This document shows, piece by piece, positions 1 to 8,096 of a DNA stretch of 38,644 nt. The notes under the pieces are model-generated. The model was not told where the DNA came from. It made no database searches and saw only the letters and a list, made by a program, of their open reading frames with translations. The stretch comes from Phycisphaerales bacterium. GTDB taxonomy: Bacteria > Planctomycetota > Phycisphaerae > Tepidisphaerales > Tepidisphaeraceae. The stretch spans positions 1-38,644 of the forward strand of contig JANYKD010000343.1 in assembly GCA_025361735.1 (NCBI GenBank), given 5' to 3'. Every line of letters begins with the position of its first letter. Position 1 is the first letter of the stretch. Made by a program: the position numbers and the translations under genes.

Positions 1-176
1 CGGCTGCGGCGCGCTCTGGACCGAATACCAACGGCGCGCGAGCGTCGACAATGGAAAATCAAGAATGGCGAAGCGGAAGGGGCTCGCCCTGGGGCGAGCC
101 CGATTCTTTTGGAATAATTGTCTGGTTTGTTGTTTACCTGAGATGGACAAGCACTCTTGCCCATGCCACGGGAAAA
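1..176. other. Left edge, no supported gene
   Basis: All three plus-strand frames stay open through the first 80 bases, so the 3' end of a plus-strand gene could lie here, but no reading frame gives a recognisable protein. The only clear structure is the hairpin at 80-110. The rpiB gene ends at 177 on the minus strand. Confidence 0.3.
80..110 (+). terminator. Intrinsic terminator-like hairpin
   Basis: GGGCTCGCCC (80-89) pairs with GGGCGAGCCC (92-101), and ATTCTTTT follows on the plus strand. The U-rich tail points to termination of a transcript entering from the left. On the minus strand the hairpin lies about 75 bases beyond the rpiB stop but has no T tract, so it would serve rpiB poorly. 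Confidence 0.6.
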
Positions 177-629
177 TTATGCGCCGAGTTGCTTCTCGAT
201 CTCCCTGAGCTTCTCGATCCGGCGCAGATGCCGCCCCTGCGAGAAGGCGCAGGTGAGGAACATCTGGATGATCTTCTTGATTTCGCCTTCGTTCAACAGG
301 TCACACCCCAGGCAGAGGATATTGCAGTGGTTATGCTCGCGGGCGATCCGGGCCGTGACTTCATCGTGAGCCAGAGCCGCGCGCACGCCGGGAACCTTGT
401 TGGCGGCGATGGACATGCCCAGACCGCTGTTGTCAAACAGAACTCCGACCTCGGCGCGGCCTTCGATGACGGCGCGGCCAACAGCAAGGGCAAAATCGGG
501 ATAGTCGGATGCCACGGAACTCGTCTCGCAGCCATAATCCTCGACGTCGTGGCCAAGCTGCCTGAGATAGGGCGCAAACTTTCGCTTGGCCTCGTACCCT
601 CGATGATCTGAACCGACCGCAATCTTCAT
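177..629 (-). CDS. rpiB: Ribose-5-phosphate isomerase B (RpiB/LacAB family)
   Basis: RpiB interconverts ribose 5-phosphate and ribulose 5-phosphate in the cytoplasmic pentose phosphate pathway. The 150-residue length is normal. Visible family motifs are GSDHRGYEAK near the start, DYPDFA at 42-47, SGLGMSIAANK at 68-78, REHNHCN and GRHLRRIE near the end. The residue aligned with the catalytic cysteine of the E. coli enzyme (Cys66 in ICGTGIG) is Asp66 here, in FDNSGLG; mycobacterial RpiB also lacks that cysteine and uses a glutamate. The start at 629 has GGAG eight bases upstream. The gene follows the Sua5-like/phosphatase fusion by 171 bp; in Bacillus subtilis ywlC (Sua5), ywlE (phosphatase) and ywlF (RpiB) are also near neighbours, so the cluster is conserved. 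Confidence 0.93.
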   Translation of the reverse strand: MKIAVGSDHRGYEAKRKFAPYLRQLGHDVEDYGCETSSVASDYPDFALAVGRAVIEGRAEVGVLFDNSGLGMSIAANKVPGVRAALAHDEVTARIAREHNHCNILCLGCDLLNEGEIKKIIQMFLTCAFSQGRHLRRIEKLREIEKQLGA

Positions 630-773
630 TACTGAGACTCCGTTGAACTGGGTAATCTACATGAAGATGAGGAAGAATACCAAGGGAAGCATCCATGGTT
701 CGAGATTCAGCGTTCAAGAGCCAATGACAGTACCTCGGCTTAATGCCGCGCGATCGGATAGCCAACGCCAATT

Positions 774-797
774 CCTGAACCCCGAACCCTGAACCCG
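774..797 (-). repeat. GGTTCAG-type heptanucleotide tandem repeat
   Basis: About three units of a seven-base repeat (CTGAACC, CCGAACC, CTGAACC on the plus strand) lie three bases beyond the stop of the Sua5-like/phosphatase gene. The same heptad occurs at 34999-35045 and 35157-35176. Confidence 0.7.
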
Positions 798-800
798 CTC

Positions 801-1931
801 TCACGGAATCTCTCGCTCTGTAAGTCGTTTCTCGATCAGGCCTTTCATCTGCCGGGCCAGCGATTGATATAACGAAAGATCTCCGCCAATCGGGTCTTCA
901 ATGTCGCCGTCGGGGTCCAGACCGGTGATCTTGCTCGCGGCTGACGGTGCCATCGCAAGGATAACCCGCGCGTGGCCGCTGCTCATCGTGTAAATCACAT
1001 CGGCCTGGTTGATGAGCTCCGGCAGGAGCTGTCGCGAGCGATGCCGCGACAAGTCGCCGCCAAACTCGCGAACGGCCTCAATCGCCGGTTGAGCTGCCTT
1101 CGCGCCCGGATTGGCAAACACGCCGGCAGACACGACCGCCAGGCCCTTTTTCTCCAGTTCGATCTCGGTAACCGCCAGGCGCGACGCCAGCATTGCGCGG
1201 GTAATCGCCTCGGCCATCGGCGAACGACAGGTGTTGCCGCTACAGACAAAGAGAATTGTGGTTTTCATGAGGCGATCGATGATCCTGTGGTCGTAGACAC
1301 CCTGGCGAACGAGCTCATAGCCGTCGCCTGTAATACGGATGATAGTCGATGGTCTGCTGAATCGCGTTGGGCCGTCGTCGAGAATAAGATCGGCGTTCTC
1401 GATCCACGTGGGATCGATGCGCTCCCCCTGCCGGCCGGGACTTTCCGGACCGGAGGCGCGACGCATCACCACCGGCGAATCGACGGCCAGGAGCACATCG
1501 GTCGCCAGTGGATGGTCTGGGCAACGGATGGTCACCTGCCCTCCATTGAAGACCTCGCCGGGCTCGATCCTGTATTTGGCCGCGACCGCCTGCCGGACAT
1601 CGCCCGGCACGTCGAAGACCAGTCCCACGGGCCCCGGCCAGAGCTTGCGGATGGCCCGCATGGCGTAACGTGACAGCGGGCCGGTGAACTCGGCCGCTTT
1701 GTCGGACCTGGGGAGGTGAATCACCAGAGCCCGCGTGTCCGGCGGCGTGCAGGCGTCCCGCAGGCGAGCCAGCGCATCAGGCCGGTCCAGACACGCGGCC
1801 GCCCCGTACACCGTCTCCGTGGGCAGCACGACCACGCCGCCATCTCGTAATATCCGCGCCGCACTGCCGACATGGTCGGAGTAGCCCGCGGAGGAAGGTT
1901 TGGAAATCACCGTCGCAGCCATTGCCCTCAT
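801..1931 (-). CDS. Fusion of Sua5/YciO/YrdC-like domain and low-molecular-weight phosphatase (arginine-phosphatase type)
   Basis: Residues about 15-210 form a Sua5/YrdC-like domain (threonylcarbamoyl-AMP synthase fold) with PTETVYG at 37-43, LWPGPVGLVF at 97-106 and RCPDHP at 136-141. The KxRP segment expected after PTETVYG reads ACTPPDTRAL, and the SAN motif reads RRASGPESPG, so the nucleotide/threonine site looks degraded. Residues 222-376 form a complete LMW phosphatase with the loop C230-SGNTC-R-S and general-acid DP in EDPIGG. Thr in this loop is the residue associated with the protein-arginine phosphatase YwlE rather than tyrosine phosphatases. Met222 at 1266-1268 could be an internal start giving a separate phosphatase; only a weak AGGA lies 14 bases upstream. 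Separate genes in Bacillus are fused here, next to rpiB. Confidence 0.85.
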   Translation of the reverse strand: MRAMAATVISKPSSAGYSDHVGSAARILRDGGVVVLPTETVYGAAACLDRPDALARLRDACTPPDTRALVIHLPRSDKAAEFTGPLSRYAMRAIRKLWPGPVGLVFDVPGDVRQAVAAKYRIEPGEVFNGGQVTIRCPDHPLATDVLLAVDSPVVMRRASGPESPGRQGERIDPTWIENADLILDDGPTRFSRPSTIIRITGDGYELVRQGVYDHRIIDRLMKTTILFVCSGNTCRSPMAEAITRAMLASRLAVTEIELEKKGLAVVSAGVFANPGAKAAQPAIEAVREFGGDLSRHRSRQLLPELINQADVIYTMSSGHARVILAMAPSAASKITGLDPDGDIEDPIGGDLSLYQSLARQMKGLIEKRLTEREIP

Positions 1932-2013
1932 TATCGCGCCGGCAATGCGCTACGGTCAAGCGCGACGACATTGAGAGTTCAGATTGTGACCGTATGGCGA
2001 ATGGCCGACCCGT

Positions 2014-3153
2014 CTATCGTCCCGGCCGGCTATGTTGGACGGTCCACTCGGACCGCTTGATCTGCCCTTCGAAACTGCCGGGACCGAGACCATAAACGGC
2101 CGGTTCCTGCAGGTACAGCGCGGTTCGGCGGCCGACTTTCGGGACATCGAGCGTCAGTTCGGCATCGATGTGGAATGTCAGGAAATCGCCGGGGTCGTTG
2201 GCGAAGCGATCAAGACTCCCGGGGACCTTGTCGAAATCAATGGCGGCGGAAATGTCCACGGGGATCCAGCCGATGCCGGCCGCGAAAAACTCGGCCTTCA
2301 CATGCTCCTGCTGCCAGGGTTTGCCGTAGAGCAGTTCATCCTTTTTGGCCGACAGAGCCCAGCGGCCGACGAGTTGCCTCGCGGGAATGCCGTTGGCCCG
2401 TAGCGTTGCCACGTAGAGCGCGGTCAGGCCGGCGCAGTCGGACTTCATGCTCTTGCAGACGCGGGACGGACGGCGGTCGAGGTCTTCCTTGAACTCGAAC
2501 GCGGCCTCTTCCTTGAGGTGCAGGAAAAGCCGCCGGGCGAAATCGAGATCGGTCTCAGCACCCGCGGGCCGCAAGCGGCTCTGCGCCAGCCATTCCTGAA
2601 ACACCGGCAGGTGGAAATCGACCAGCGTATTGGAGGCGGTGAACGCCGCGCGTTGCTCGGGCGGCAGAGGCGGCACTTGCGGCGCCGTGTCGCCCGCGTT
2701 AAGCGGCACGAGCTTACGTGACAGCAGGTCGGCCGAGTAGGTGATGTTAACGCCAATGACTTTGCGGTTCGCATCGGTCGTGGAGATGTCCCACACCAGC
2801 AGTGCCTGTCGTATCCCGACCGGCTCGACGGTCCTGGCGATCTCGGGTTTGGCCTCATAGGAGATTTCGTGCTGGCCGGGCAGTTCCGGCGGCAACGGGG
2901 CATAGAGGATCCAGCGATCGACATTGAGCTTCGGTCCACCGATCGCGAAAACGAGCGTGGCCTTGACGCGCTGCGACGGCCGCACGCGGAGCATACTGTC
3001 CGGCGGATGCTCCCTGGCATTGCGGTCAAGCAGTTCCCGCGCATCGTGGGCAGCGCGTTCAGCGGGCGTTTCGGCGGCAAGAAAGGGGACGGAGATAACG
3101 AGGATCAGCAGGGCGGCGGGAATGACACGCGGGAGCGTCATGCGCCGGATCAT
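2014..3153 (-). CDS. Secreted transglutaminase-like domain protein
   Basis: The N terminus has an arginine-rich start and a hydrophobic stretch (about 10-27) followed by AETPA, a signal peptide. The first 200 residues of the mature protein are unrecognised and may be beta-rich. The C-terminal part is a transglutaminase/protease-like core with a Cys-His-Asp triad: C240 in KSDCAGLT, H284 in EHVKAEFF and D300 in WIPVDIS. Such proteins are usually peptidases or amide-processing enzymes of the envelope; the substrate is unknown. No clear SD sequence precedes either Met1 or Met5. It lies between the SpoIID-like gene upstream and the Sua5-like fusion downstream, all on one strand. Confidence 0.8.
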   Translation of the reverse strand: MIRRMTLPRVIPAALLILVISVPFLAAETPAERAAHDARELLDRNAREHPPDSMLRVRPSQRVKATLVFAIGGPKLNVDRWILYAPLPPELPGQHEISYEAKPEIARTVEPVGIRQALLVWDISTTDANRKVIGVNITYSADLLSRKLVPLNAGDTAPQVPPLPPEQRAAFTASNTLVDFHLPVFQEWLAQSRLRPAGAETDLDFARRLFLHLKEEAAFEFKEDLDRRPSRVCKSMKSDCAGLTALYVATLRANGIPARQLVGRWALSAKKDELLYGKPWQQEHVKAEFFAAGIGWIPVDISAAIDFDKVPGSLDRFANDPGDFLTFHIDAELTLDVPKVGRRTALYLQEPAVYGLGPGSFEGQIKRSEWTVQHSRPGR

Positions 3154-3209
3154 AATACATGTTTGGAGTTAATGCGTCAGGGTGTCTTGCATCTATTATC
3201 GCACACAAT

Positions 3210-3233
3210 CACGCGGAAGCGTGAACTCCGAAC
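3210..3233 (-). repeat. GGAG-headed palindromic repeat
   Basis: Read on the minus strand, GTTCGGAGTT is followed by CACGC, a short loop and GCGTG. It lies seven bases past the SpoIID-like gene's stop. The same sequence family occurs at 11167-11191, where it supplies the stop of the DUF1501 gene. Confidence 0.7.
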
Positions 3234-3240
3234 GCACGGC

Positions 3241-4581
3241 TCAATACGCCCGCACGAGCTTCGACCCGGGATAGGCCGCCACCACGATATCCTCGTAAGT
3301 CATGCCGGCCCGCGCCCGGGCCTCGGCGCACCACTGGCACATGCCCACGCCGTGGCCGTTGCCGTGGCAGCCGACAAATCGCACGCGGTCGGGCTCGTTG
3401 ATGATGTTCTCCATGAAGCTGCTGAAGAGCTTCGTGCCCTCGGCGGCATCCGTGTTCACGGCCCAGCGCAGTTCCTCGGACATGAGCGTGTAGCGCAGCC
3501 CGTTGCTGTCATACACATTGAACCGGACCGGGCGGCCAAAACGATTGCGGTCGGCGATCTCCACTGAACGTACCGTGCCGACGTTCTGCATGCGGTTGGC
3601 CCGTCGCTGCCCCCAGGCGCGAAAACGACGCGTCAGGTCTTCCTTGCTGACCACGACGGGACCCCAGTTGAACTTGCTCGAAGCGCTGCACAGCGTGCCG
3701 ACATTCTGCTCGGTCAACGGTTCGATGAGCGGTTCGCCGAATGCATCCTGCACCGACTGCGAAATGCCGCCGCAACAGGCGCTGAAATAGGCCTTGAAGA
3801 TCTTCTCCCGGCCTACCGGACCATAACCCACAACCAAGCCGGCGGTTCTGCTGGCCGCCTCGCGGCTCTTGGCGCTCTCGGCGGGAATGCCGCCGTATAC
3901 CTGGCTGGCGGTGGTCGCCCAGACATCGAAGCGGCGATTGGGTGAGCCGCTCTTTTTCTCGTACAGCGCGTAGGTGCGGGCGATGACCGCCTGCGCCTGG
4001 TATGTGCTGGGCAGCCAGCCGGAAAGCAATTCCTTGGCGAGCACGCCGGCCAGATAGTCGTCCAGATCGAGGTCGTTGACCACATCAAATCGCCCGTTGC
4101 TGGTCGCGACAAAGCGGAACTGGCCGCGATAGCTGATGTTTTCGACGGATACGCTGCCGACGGTGGCCGGGCGGATCACGAGTTCGCCCCGGCCCAGCGG
4201 CGTTCCGCCAATGCGCCAGCCGTCACTGCCGAGCGTAAGCGTTACGCCCGTATTGCGAGGCAACCCCAAGGCACGGCTGGTGCCGTCGAGCGAAGTGAAA
4301 TAGGCCGGCGGTTCGCTGGCGCGGATGGTGACCTGATCGACGCCGGGACAGATGTTGACGCGGATCACCCGATCGGCCGGCGGAAGTTCGCCGTTCATCT
4401 CAGCGTTGGGCGTGCATCCCCAAGGTGTGAAGAAGAGCAGGCCGCTGAGGAGAATGATGGCCAGCGAGGCGGCGGACAACCTCCAGCGCCGTGCGGTCCG
4501 GACGAGGCGTCCCGTGACACGAGACAACCCGCGCAAGAACCCGCGCGTGCGACGGTTGATCCTTTTCCTTCCACGTCCCAT
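3241..4581 (-). CDS. SpoIID/LytB domain protein, membrane anchored
   Basis: 446 residues. A very arginine-rich N terminus is followed by one transmembrane segment (about 35-55), so the rest should lie outside the membrane. The body is a SpoIID/LytB (amidase-enhancer) domain: DDYLAGVLAKEL, then QAQAVIARTYAL and, at the C terminus, GHGVGMCQWCAEARA and YPGSKLV. SpoIID of endospore formers is a lytic transglycosylase that acts on peptidoglycan; relatives are found in many non-sporulating bacteria, where they probably remodel cell wall or bind glycan. AGGGA lies just before the start. The gene follows the TPR/alpha-CTD gene by 33 bp and is probably co-transcribed with it. Confidence 0.88.
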   Translation of the reverse strand: MGRGRKRINRRTRGFLRGLSRVTGRLVRTARRWRLSAASLAIILLSGLLFFTPWGCTPNAEMNGELPPADRVIRVNICPGVDQVTIRASEPPAYFTSLDGTSRALGLPRNTGVTLTLGSDGWRIGGTPLGRGELVIRPATVGSVSVENISYRGQFRFVATSNGRFDVVNDLDLDDYLAGVLAKELLSGWLPSTYQAQAVIARTYALYEKKSGSPNRRFDVWATTASQVYGGIPAESAKSREAASRTAGLVVGYGPVGREKIFKAYFSACCGGISQSVQDAFGEPLIEPLTEQNVGTLCSASSKFNWGPVVVSKEDLTRRFRAWGQRRANRMQNVGTVRSVEIADRNRFGRPVRFNVYDSNGLRYTLMSEELRWAVNTDAAEGTKLFSSFMENIINEPDRVRFVGCHGNGHGVGMCQWCAEARARAGMTYEDIVVAAYPGSKLVRAY

Positions 4582-4614
4582 GGCGTCCCTGCCTTTGGGT
4601 CAGTGAACAGTCGA

Positions 4615-5517
4615 TCAGTCTTCGAGCTTGCGGAGAGCCAGGCCGAAGGTGGTGAGCTGCTGCTTGATTTCGGTGAGACTGGTCTGGCCGAAATTCTTGC
4701 AGCCGAGCAACTCGGCTTCGGTCCGGCCGGCCAGCTCGCCGATCGTGTTTATATTCAGTCGCTGCAATGCTTTACGGCTGCGAACGGACAGTTCCAGATC
4801 CGAGACCGACTTGTTGAGCACATCGTTCGGGATGTTGGTCAGGCTCGGCGGCAGCGGCCGCTTGGGCGTGCTGCGCGGGTCTTCGAGTGCCTGGCCGAGG
4901 CGCAGGTTCTTGGCCGTCAGCAGGGCTTTGATCTCGCAGAGGCTGGTCTCGCCGAAATTCTTGAACGAGAGCAGTTCTGGCTCGGTGACCTTGAGCAGAT
5001 CGCCGAGGTTCTTGATGTTCATCTTCTTGAGGCAGTTGCGACTGCGGACCGACAGCTCGAAATCGGTGATCGGAATGCTCAGCACGGTGCTGTGCTTCTC
5101 GTCGCGATTGTCCTCGTCGATGTACATCGAACGGGCCGACTCCACATCTTTCATGAAGAGACGGGCTCGCTTGTGGTTGGGATCGGTGTCCAGGACGGCC
5201 CGCAGGCAGCGGCGAGCTTCCTCGTAGAGGTTATTGTCCTCGTAGAGGACCGCGAGGTTGATCAGGGCATTGAGATGCACGGGCTGGCTGGTACACAGCC
5301 GCTCGTACAGTTCAATGGCCTTGGCATCATCGGCCTGGCGGTCATAAAGCACGGCCAGCCGGAAGCAGGCCTGCTCATGGTCGGGGTTTTCGTTGAGCGC
5401 GCGTTCGTAGAACTCGACGGCCTTTTCATGCAGAGCCTGGGCTTCGGATTCGTTGCCCTTTCGGAAGAACTCTTCGGAAGCGCGTTCGTTGATCGTGGAG
5501 ACAGCAGTGTCGATCAT
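4615..5517 (-). CDS. TPR protein with two RNA polymerase alpha-CTD-like domains
   Basis: Residues about 10-130 contain three to four tetratricopeptide-type helical repeats (AVEFYERALNENPDHEQACF, AIELYERL, ARRCLRAVLDTDPNH). Two copies of the RNA polymerase alpha C-terminal domain follow, at about 149-208 and 236-295, each with LELSVRS or FELSVRS, a helix-hairpin-helix and KNFG-TSL-EIK. Arg158 and Arg246 match E. coli alpha Arg265, the main DNA-contacting residue; Asn268 is kept only in copy 1 (Asn161). There is no alpha N-terminal domain, so it cannot assemble as alpha. A transcription-associated or DNA-binding role is an inference. The start lacks an SD sequence. It lies upstream of the SpoIID-like gene in the same orientation. 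Confidence 0.88.
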   Translation of the reverse strand: MIDTAVSTINERASEEFFRKGNESEAQALHEKAVEFYERALNENPDHEQACFRLAVLYDRQADDAKAIELYERLCTSQPVHLNALINLAVLYEDNNLYEEARRCLRAVLDTDPNHKRARLFMKDVESARSMYIDEDNRDEKHSTVLSIPITDFELSVRSRNCLKKMNIKNLGDLLKVTEPELLSFKNFGETSLCEIKALLTAKNLRLGQALEDPRSTPKRPLPPSLTNIPNDVLNKSVSDLELSVRSRKALQRLNINTIGELAGRTEAELLGCKNFGQTSLTEIKQQLTTFGLALRKLED

Positions 5518-5677
5518 AGTTTTTAAGCCAGAATAGAAGACTTCGCGTAACGGTAATTAAGCAGAAATACGCGAGAATGGTGATCTTGTCAAATGGAGCC
5601 GCCGGGGCGAGCTCGCAAAACGGGGCAGTTTCAATTGGCGAGATTCCCGGAAGAACTGGTAATCGCGAACTCCGATC

Positions 5678-5714
5678 AAAAGAAGACGGCCACCCGGTGG
5701 TCGGGCGGCCGTCT
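5678..5714 (-). terminator. Intrinsic terminator of the APC permease gene
   Basis: On the minus strand AGACGGCC (5714-5707) pairs with GGCCGTCT (5691-5684) and TTCTTTT follows. It lies 40 bases past the permease stop. Confidence 0.85.
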
Positions 5715-5753
5715 CTGTGATCGGGGAACGTGTCTGGAATCGCCGCGTGGGCA

Positions 5754-7634
5754 TCAGACTCCGACCGTCTTGGCCGAGGCGCTGAGGATGACTTCCTTGC
5801 CTTTCTTCTTACTTGAGCGGATGAAGTAAATTCCACCGTAGATGCCCCAGACCGCCGCGACACCCAGGGCAATGTAGGGTTCCTTGGAACTCATGCCGCT
5901 GACAAAGAACGGGCCGACCAGGTAGAACGCCATGCACAACAGGTTGGCCAGCAGTCCGAACACCGGCACGACCATGTGCTTGAACCCGGAGAACGAGTGA
6001 TGCTCGCGGAAGGCCACGATCGCGGTCAGACAGGTCATCATGTACAGCAGAAACGTGCCGAAGTTACTGACCAGCGTGATCGTCAGCAGGCTCTGCGGGA
6101 TCATGGCCGCGGTGGCCTTGGCCAGCTTGTGCGTGCCGAAGGAGTACCAGATGTTGTGGGGCACGGAAGCCACGGTGGCATCGTAGCCATCGCCGACGGC
6201 CGGGCCGCACAGGTAGGTCGACACGGTCACGATACCGAGCACTGCGGAGATGATGGCGAGCGTCCAGATGGCCCGGTGCGGGGTCAGGCGCTTGCCATGG
6301 AGCAGCCCGAAGTGGCTGGGGACTTCCTCGTCGCGGCCCATGGCGTAGGTCACGCGAGCGCCGGTTGCAAGGCAGGACAGCGTCGTGCCAATCAGGGCGA
6401 GGAACACCGTGAAAGCCTGCACCATCATGAACCACCAGCCAGCCTTGGGACTACCGAAGGCCCATGCACCCACCATTTGCATCATGTCGCCCAGAGGGGC
6501 CGAACTGGCTCCGGCGTTTGCCGTCGCGCCGTAGCCGCTGTGCATGAAATAGTTGGCCGCGAAGTATTCGAGCGTGTAGCAGAAACCGCCTTGAATGAGC
6601 AGCGAGAGGAGCACCGCTCGTGGGATATCCCGCTTGGCGTTCTTGGCCTCTTCGCCCATGGCCGTGACCGACTCAAAGCCGACCAGGATCAGGATGGCGA
6701 CGCAGGCCTGAATGATGATGTAGCCAAACCCGTGCGGGGCGACGACCGACTTGGCAGTGTTGTGATAGTTGTAGGTCTCGATGCCCTTGTCGTCCTTGGT
6801 AATTCCGCCCTCGTAGCTGACCTCGAACTTCTTGGGCTTGCCGTCGGCGCCGAGTTCCCATACGGCGTTGCCGTCCTTGTCAACCTTGGGATGAGTCGCA
6901 CCGCTTGGGTCGACAATCGTCTTGGTGGCATCCTTGGGGTCGGGGATCGTGTTCGGTTCGGTCGCTTGCGCGTACTCAGTCAGGCTGCCGGTGGAGTCGA
7001 GCACCCAGACGTTGCTGCCTTCGGGATGGCTCGAGCGGTGGGCGATCGCCATAATCGAGAAGACCACCAGGGCCGAGATCTGAATGACGTTGATGGCCGC
7101 GTTCACGCCCGTCGTGCCGCCGACGCCGCGATAGGCGATATAGGCCACGCCGATCGCGAAGACAATGCAGAACAGGAACATGAAGAGCGGACTGGGCAAA
7201 CTGGAAGCGAATGTACTGGGGAAAACCTGCCCGATCATGTAGCCGGCCAGTAGTGCTGTCACGCCGACCATCACACCCGGATAGACCCAGTAATAAAGGT
7301 GGCTTGCCCAGCCGACCACGAACTTGGCGATGCGGGCGAATTTATAGGCATGCGTCTTGGAAAGGAACGCCTGCTCGGCGAAGAAATAGCTCGAGCCGGC
7401 TCCGGGATAAAGCTTGGAAAGCTCGGCATAAGCAACAGCCGTTGCCAGACATAGCAGCAGTGCGGCAAGGATGCCGAACCACATGGACATGCCTGCTCCA
7501 GGCGATCCTGTGAGCACCTGTGGACCGAACGTCAGCCATAGGAATGCACCTGGCGCGATAAGCGCCATCGCATTGGACGTCAGCCCTGTAAGGCCGAGCG
7601 TCGCTCTTGTTGTTGGTGTCGTTGACTCCGCCAT
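5754..7634 (-). CDS. APC-superfamily amino acid permease with a large extramembrane insertion
   Basis: 626 residues with about a dozen or more hydrophobic segments of the amino acid-polyamine-organocation family. N-terminal GLTGLTSNAMALIAPGAFLW and the later LVGFESVTAMGEEAKNAKRDIPRAV are typical of these transporters. Between two membrane segments, residues about 200-302 form a roughly 100-residue hydrophilic loop rich in Asp, Lys, Gly and Thr that the core family lacks. The substrate cannot be read from sequence. A strong SD (AAAGGAGA) lies seven bases before the start, and a terminator follows the gene, so it is probably monocistronic. Confidence 0.88.
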   Translation of the reverse strand: MAESTTPTTRATLGLTGLTSNAMALIAPGAFLWLTFGPQVLTGSPGAGMSMWFGILAALLLCLATAVAYAELSKLYPGAGSSYFFAEQAFLSKTHAYKFARIAKFVVGWASHLYYWVYPGVMVGVTALLAGYMIGQVFPSTFASSLPSPLFMFLFCIVFAIGVAYIAYRGVGGTTGVNAAINVIQISALVVFSIMAIAHRSSHPEGSNVWVLDSTGSLTEYAQATEPNTIPDPKDATKTIVDPSGATHPKVDKDGNAVWELGADGKPKKFEVSYEGGITKDDKGIETYNYHNTAKSVVAPHGFGYIIIQACVAILILVGFESVTAMGEEAKNAKRDIPRAVLLSLLIQGGFCYTLEYFAANYFMHSGYGATANAGASSAPLGDMMQMVGAWAFGSPKAGWWFMMVQAFTVFLALIGTTLSCLATGARVTYAMGRDEEVPSHFGLLHGKRLTPHRAIWTLAIISAVLGIVTVSTYLCGPAVGDGYDATVASVPHNIWYSFGTHKLAKATAAMIPQSLLTITLVSNFGTFLLYMMTCLTAIVAFREHHSFSGFKHMVVPVFGLLANLLCMAFYLVGPFFVSGMSSKEPYIALGVAAVWGIYGGIYFIRSSKKKGKEVILSASAKTVGV

Positions 7635-8096
7635 CGTGGTCTCCTTTCAAGTGCGCGCGGAACGGGCGCTCCGACTGCGCGTCAGTTCTTGAATCACTCC
7701 TTACGCAAGGGTGGTTCGCCTACGGAAATATGACGACTGCCAAAGCCGCCAAAACCTCGAACGGCTGCTCACCGTTCTCCTCGGATCCGCCTGGACCCGT
7801 CTGTCGAGAGTGCATACAAATCGCGCGCCAGACCAATTCGCATGGATTTAAGACTATATGTAAATCACGCCCAGACAAGCGGTTGTGATCCGGCGAATTA
7901 CAGCACATTTCAATATCTACATCTGTCGAGCTGGAAGCCCGCCCAGAAACTGCGCGCCCAAGTGACGATTGACCGAGCCTGCCAGCGCATTACGCATATG
8001 GCGTACTCATTTCCATGCGTACAAGCGTGAATCCCCCTTGGCACACCACTTGCCGTCAGCTTATCATGCGGCCATACCGCCGCCTCGACGAGAACT
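7635..8096. other. Divergent intergenic region
   Basis: These 460 bases separate the divergent permease and PP2C/kinase genes and should hold both promoters. No gene, tRNA or known riboswitch was recognised. The only symmetrical sequence noted is TACGC-ATATG-GCGTA at 7991-8005, about 90 bp before the kinase start, a possible but unsupported operator. Confidence 0.4.
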
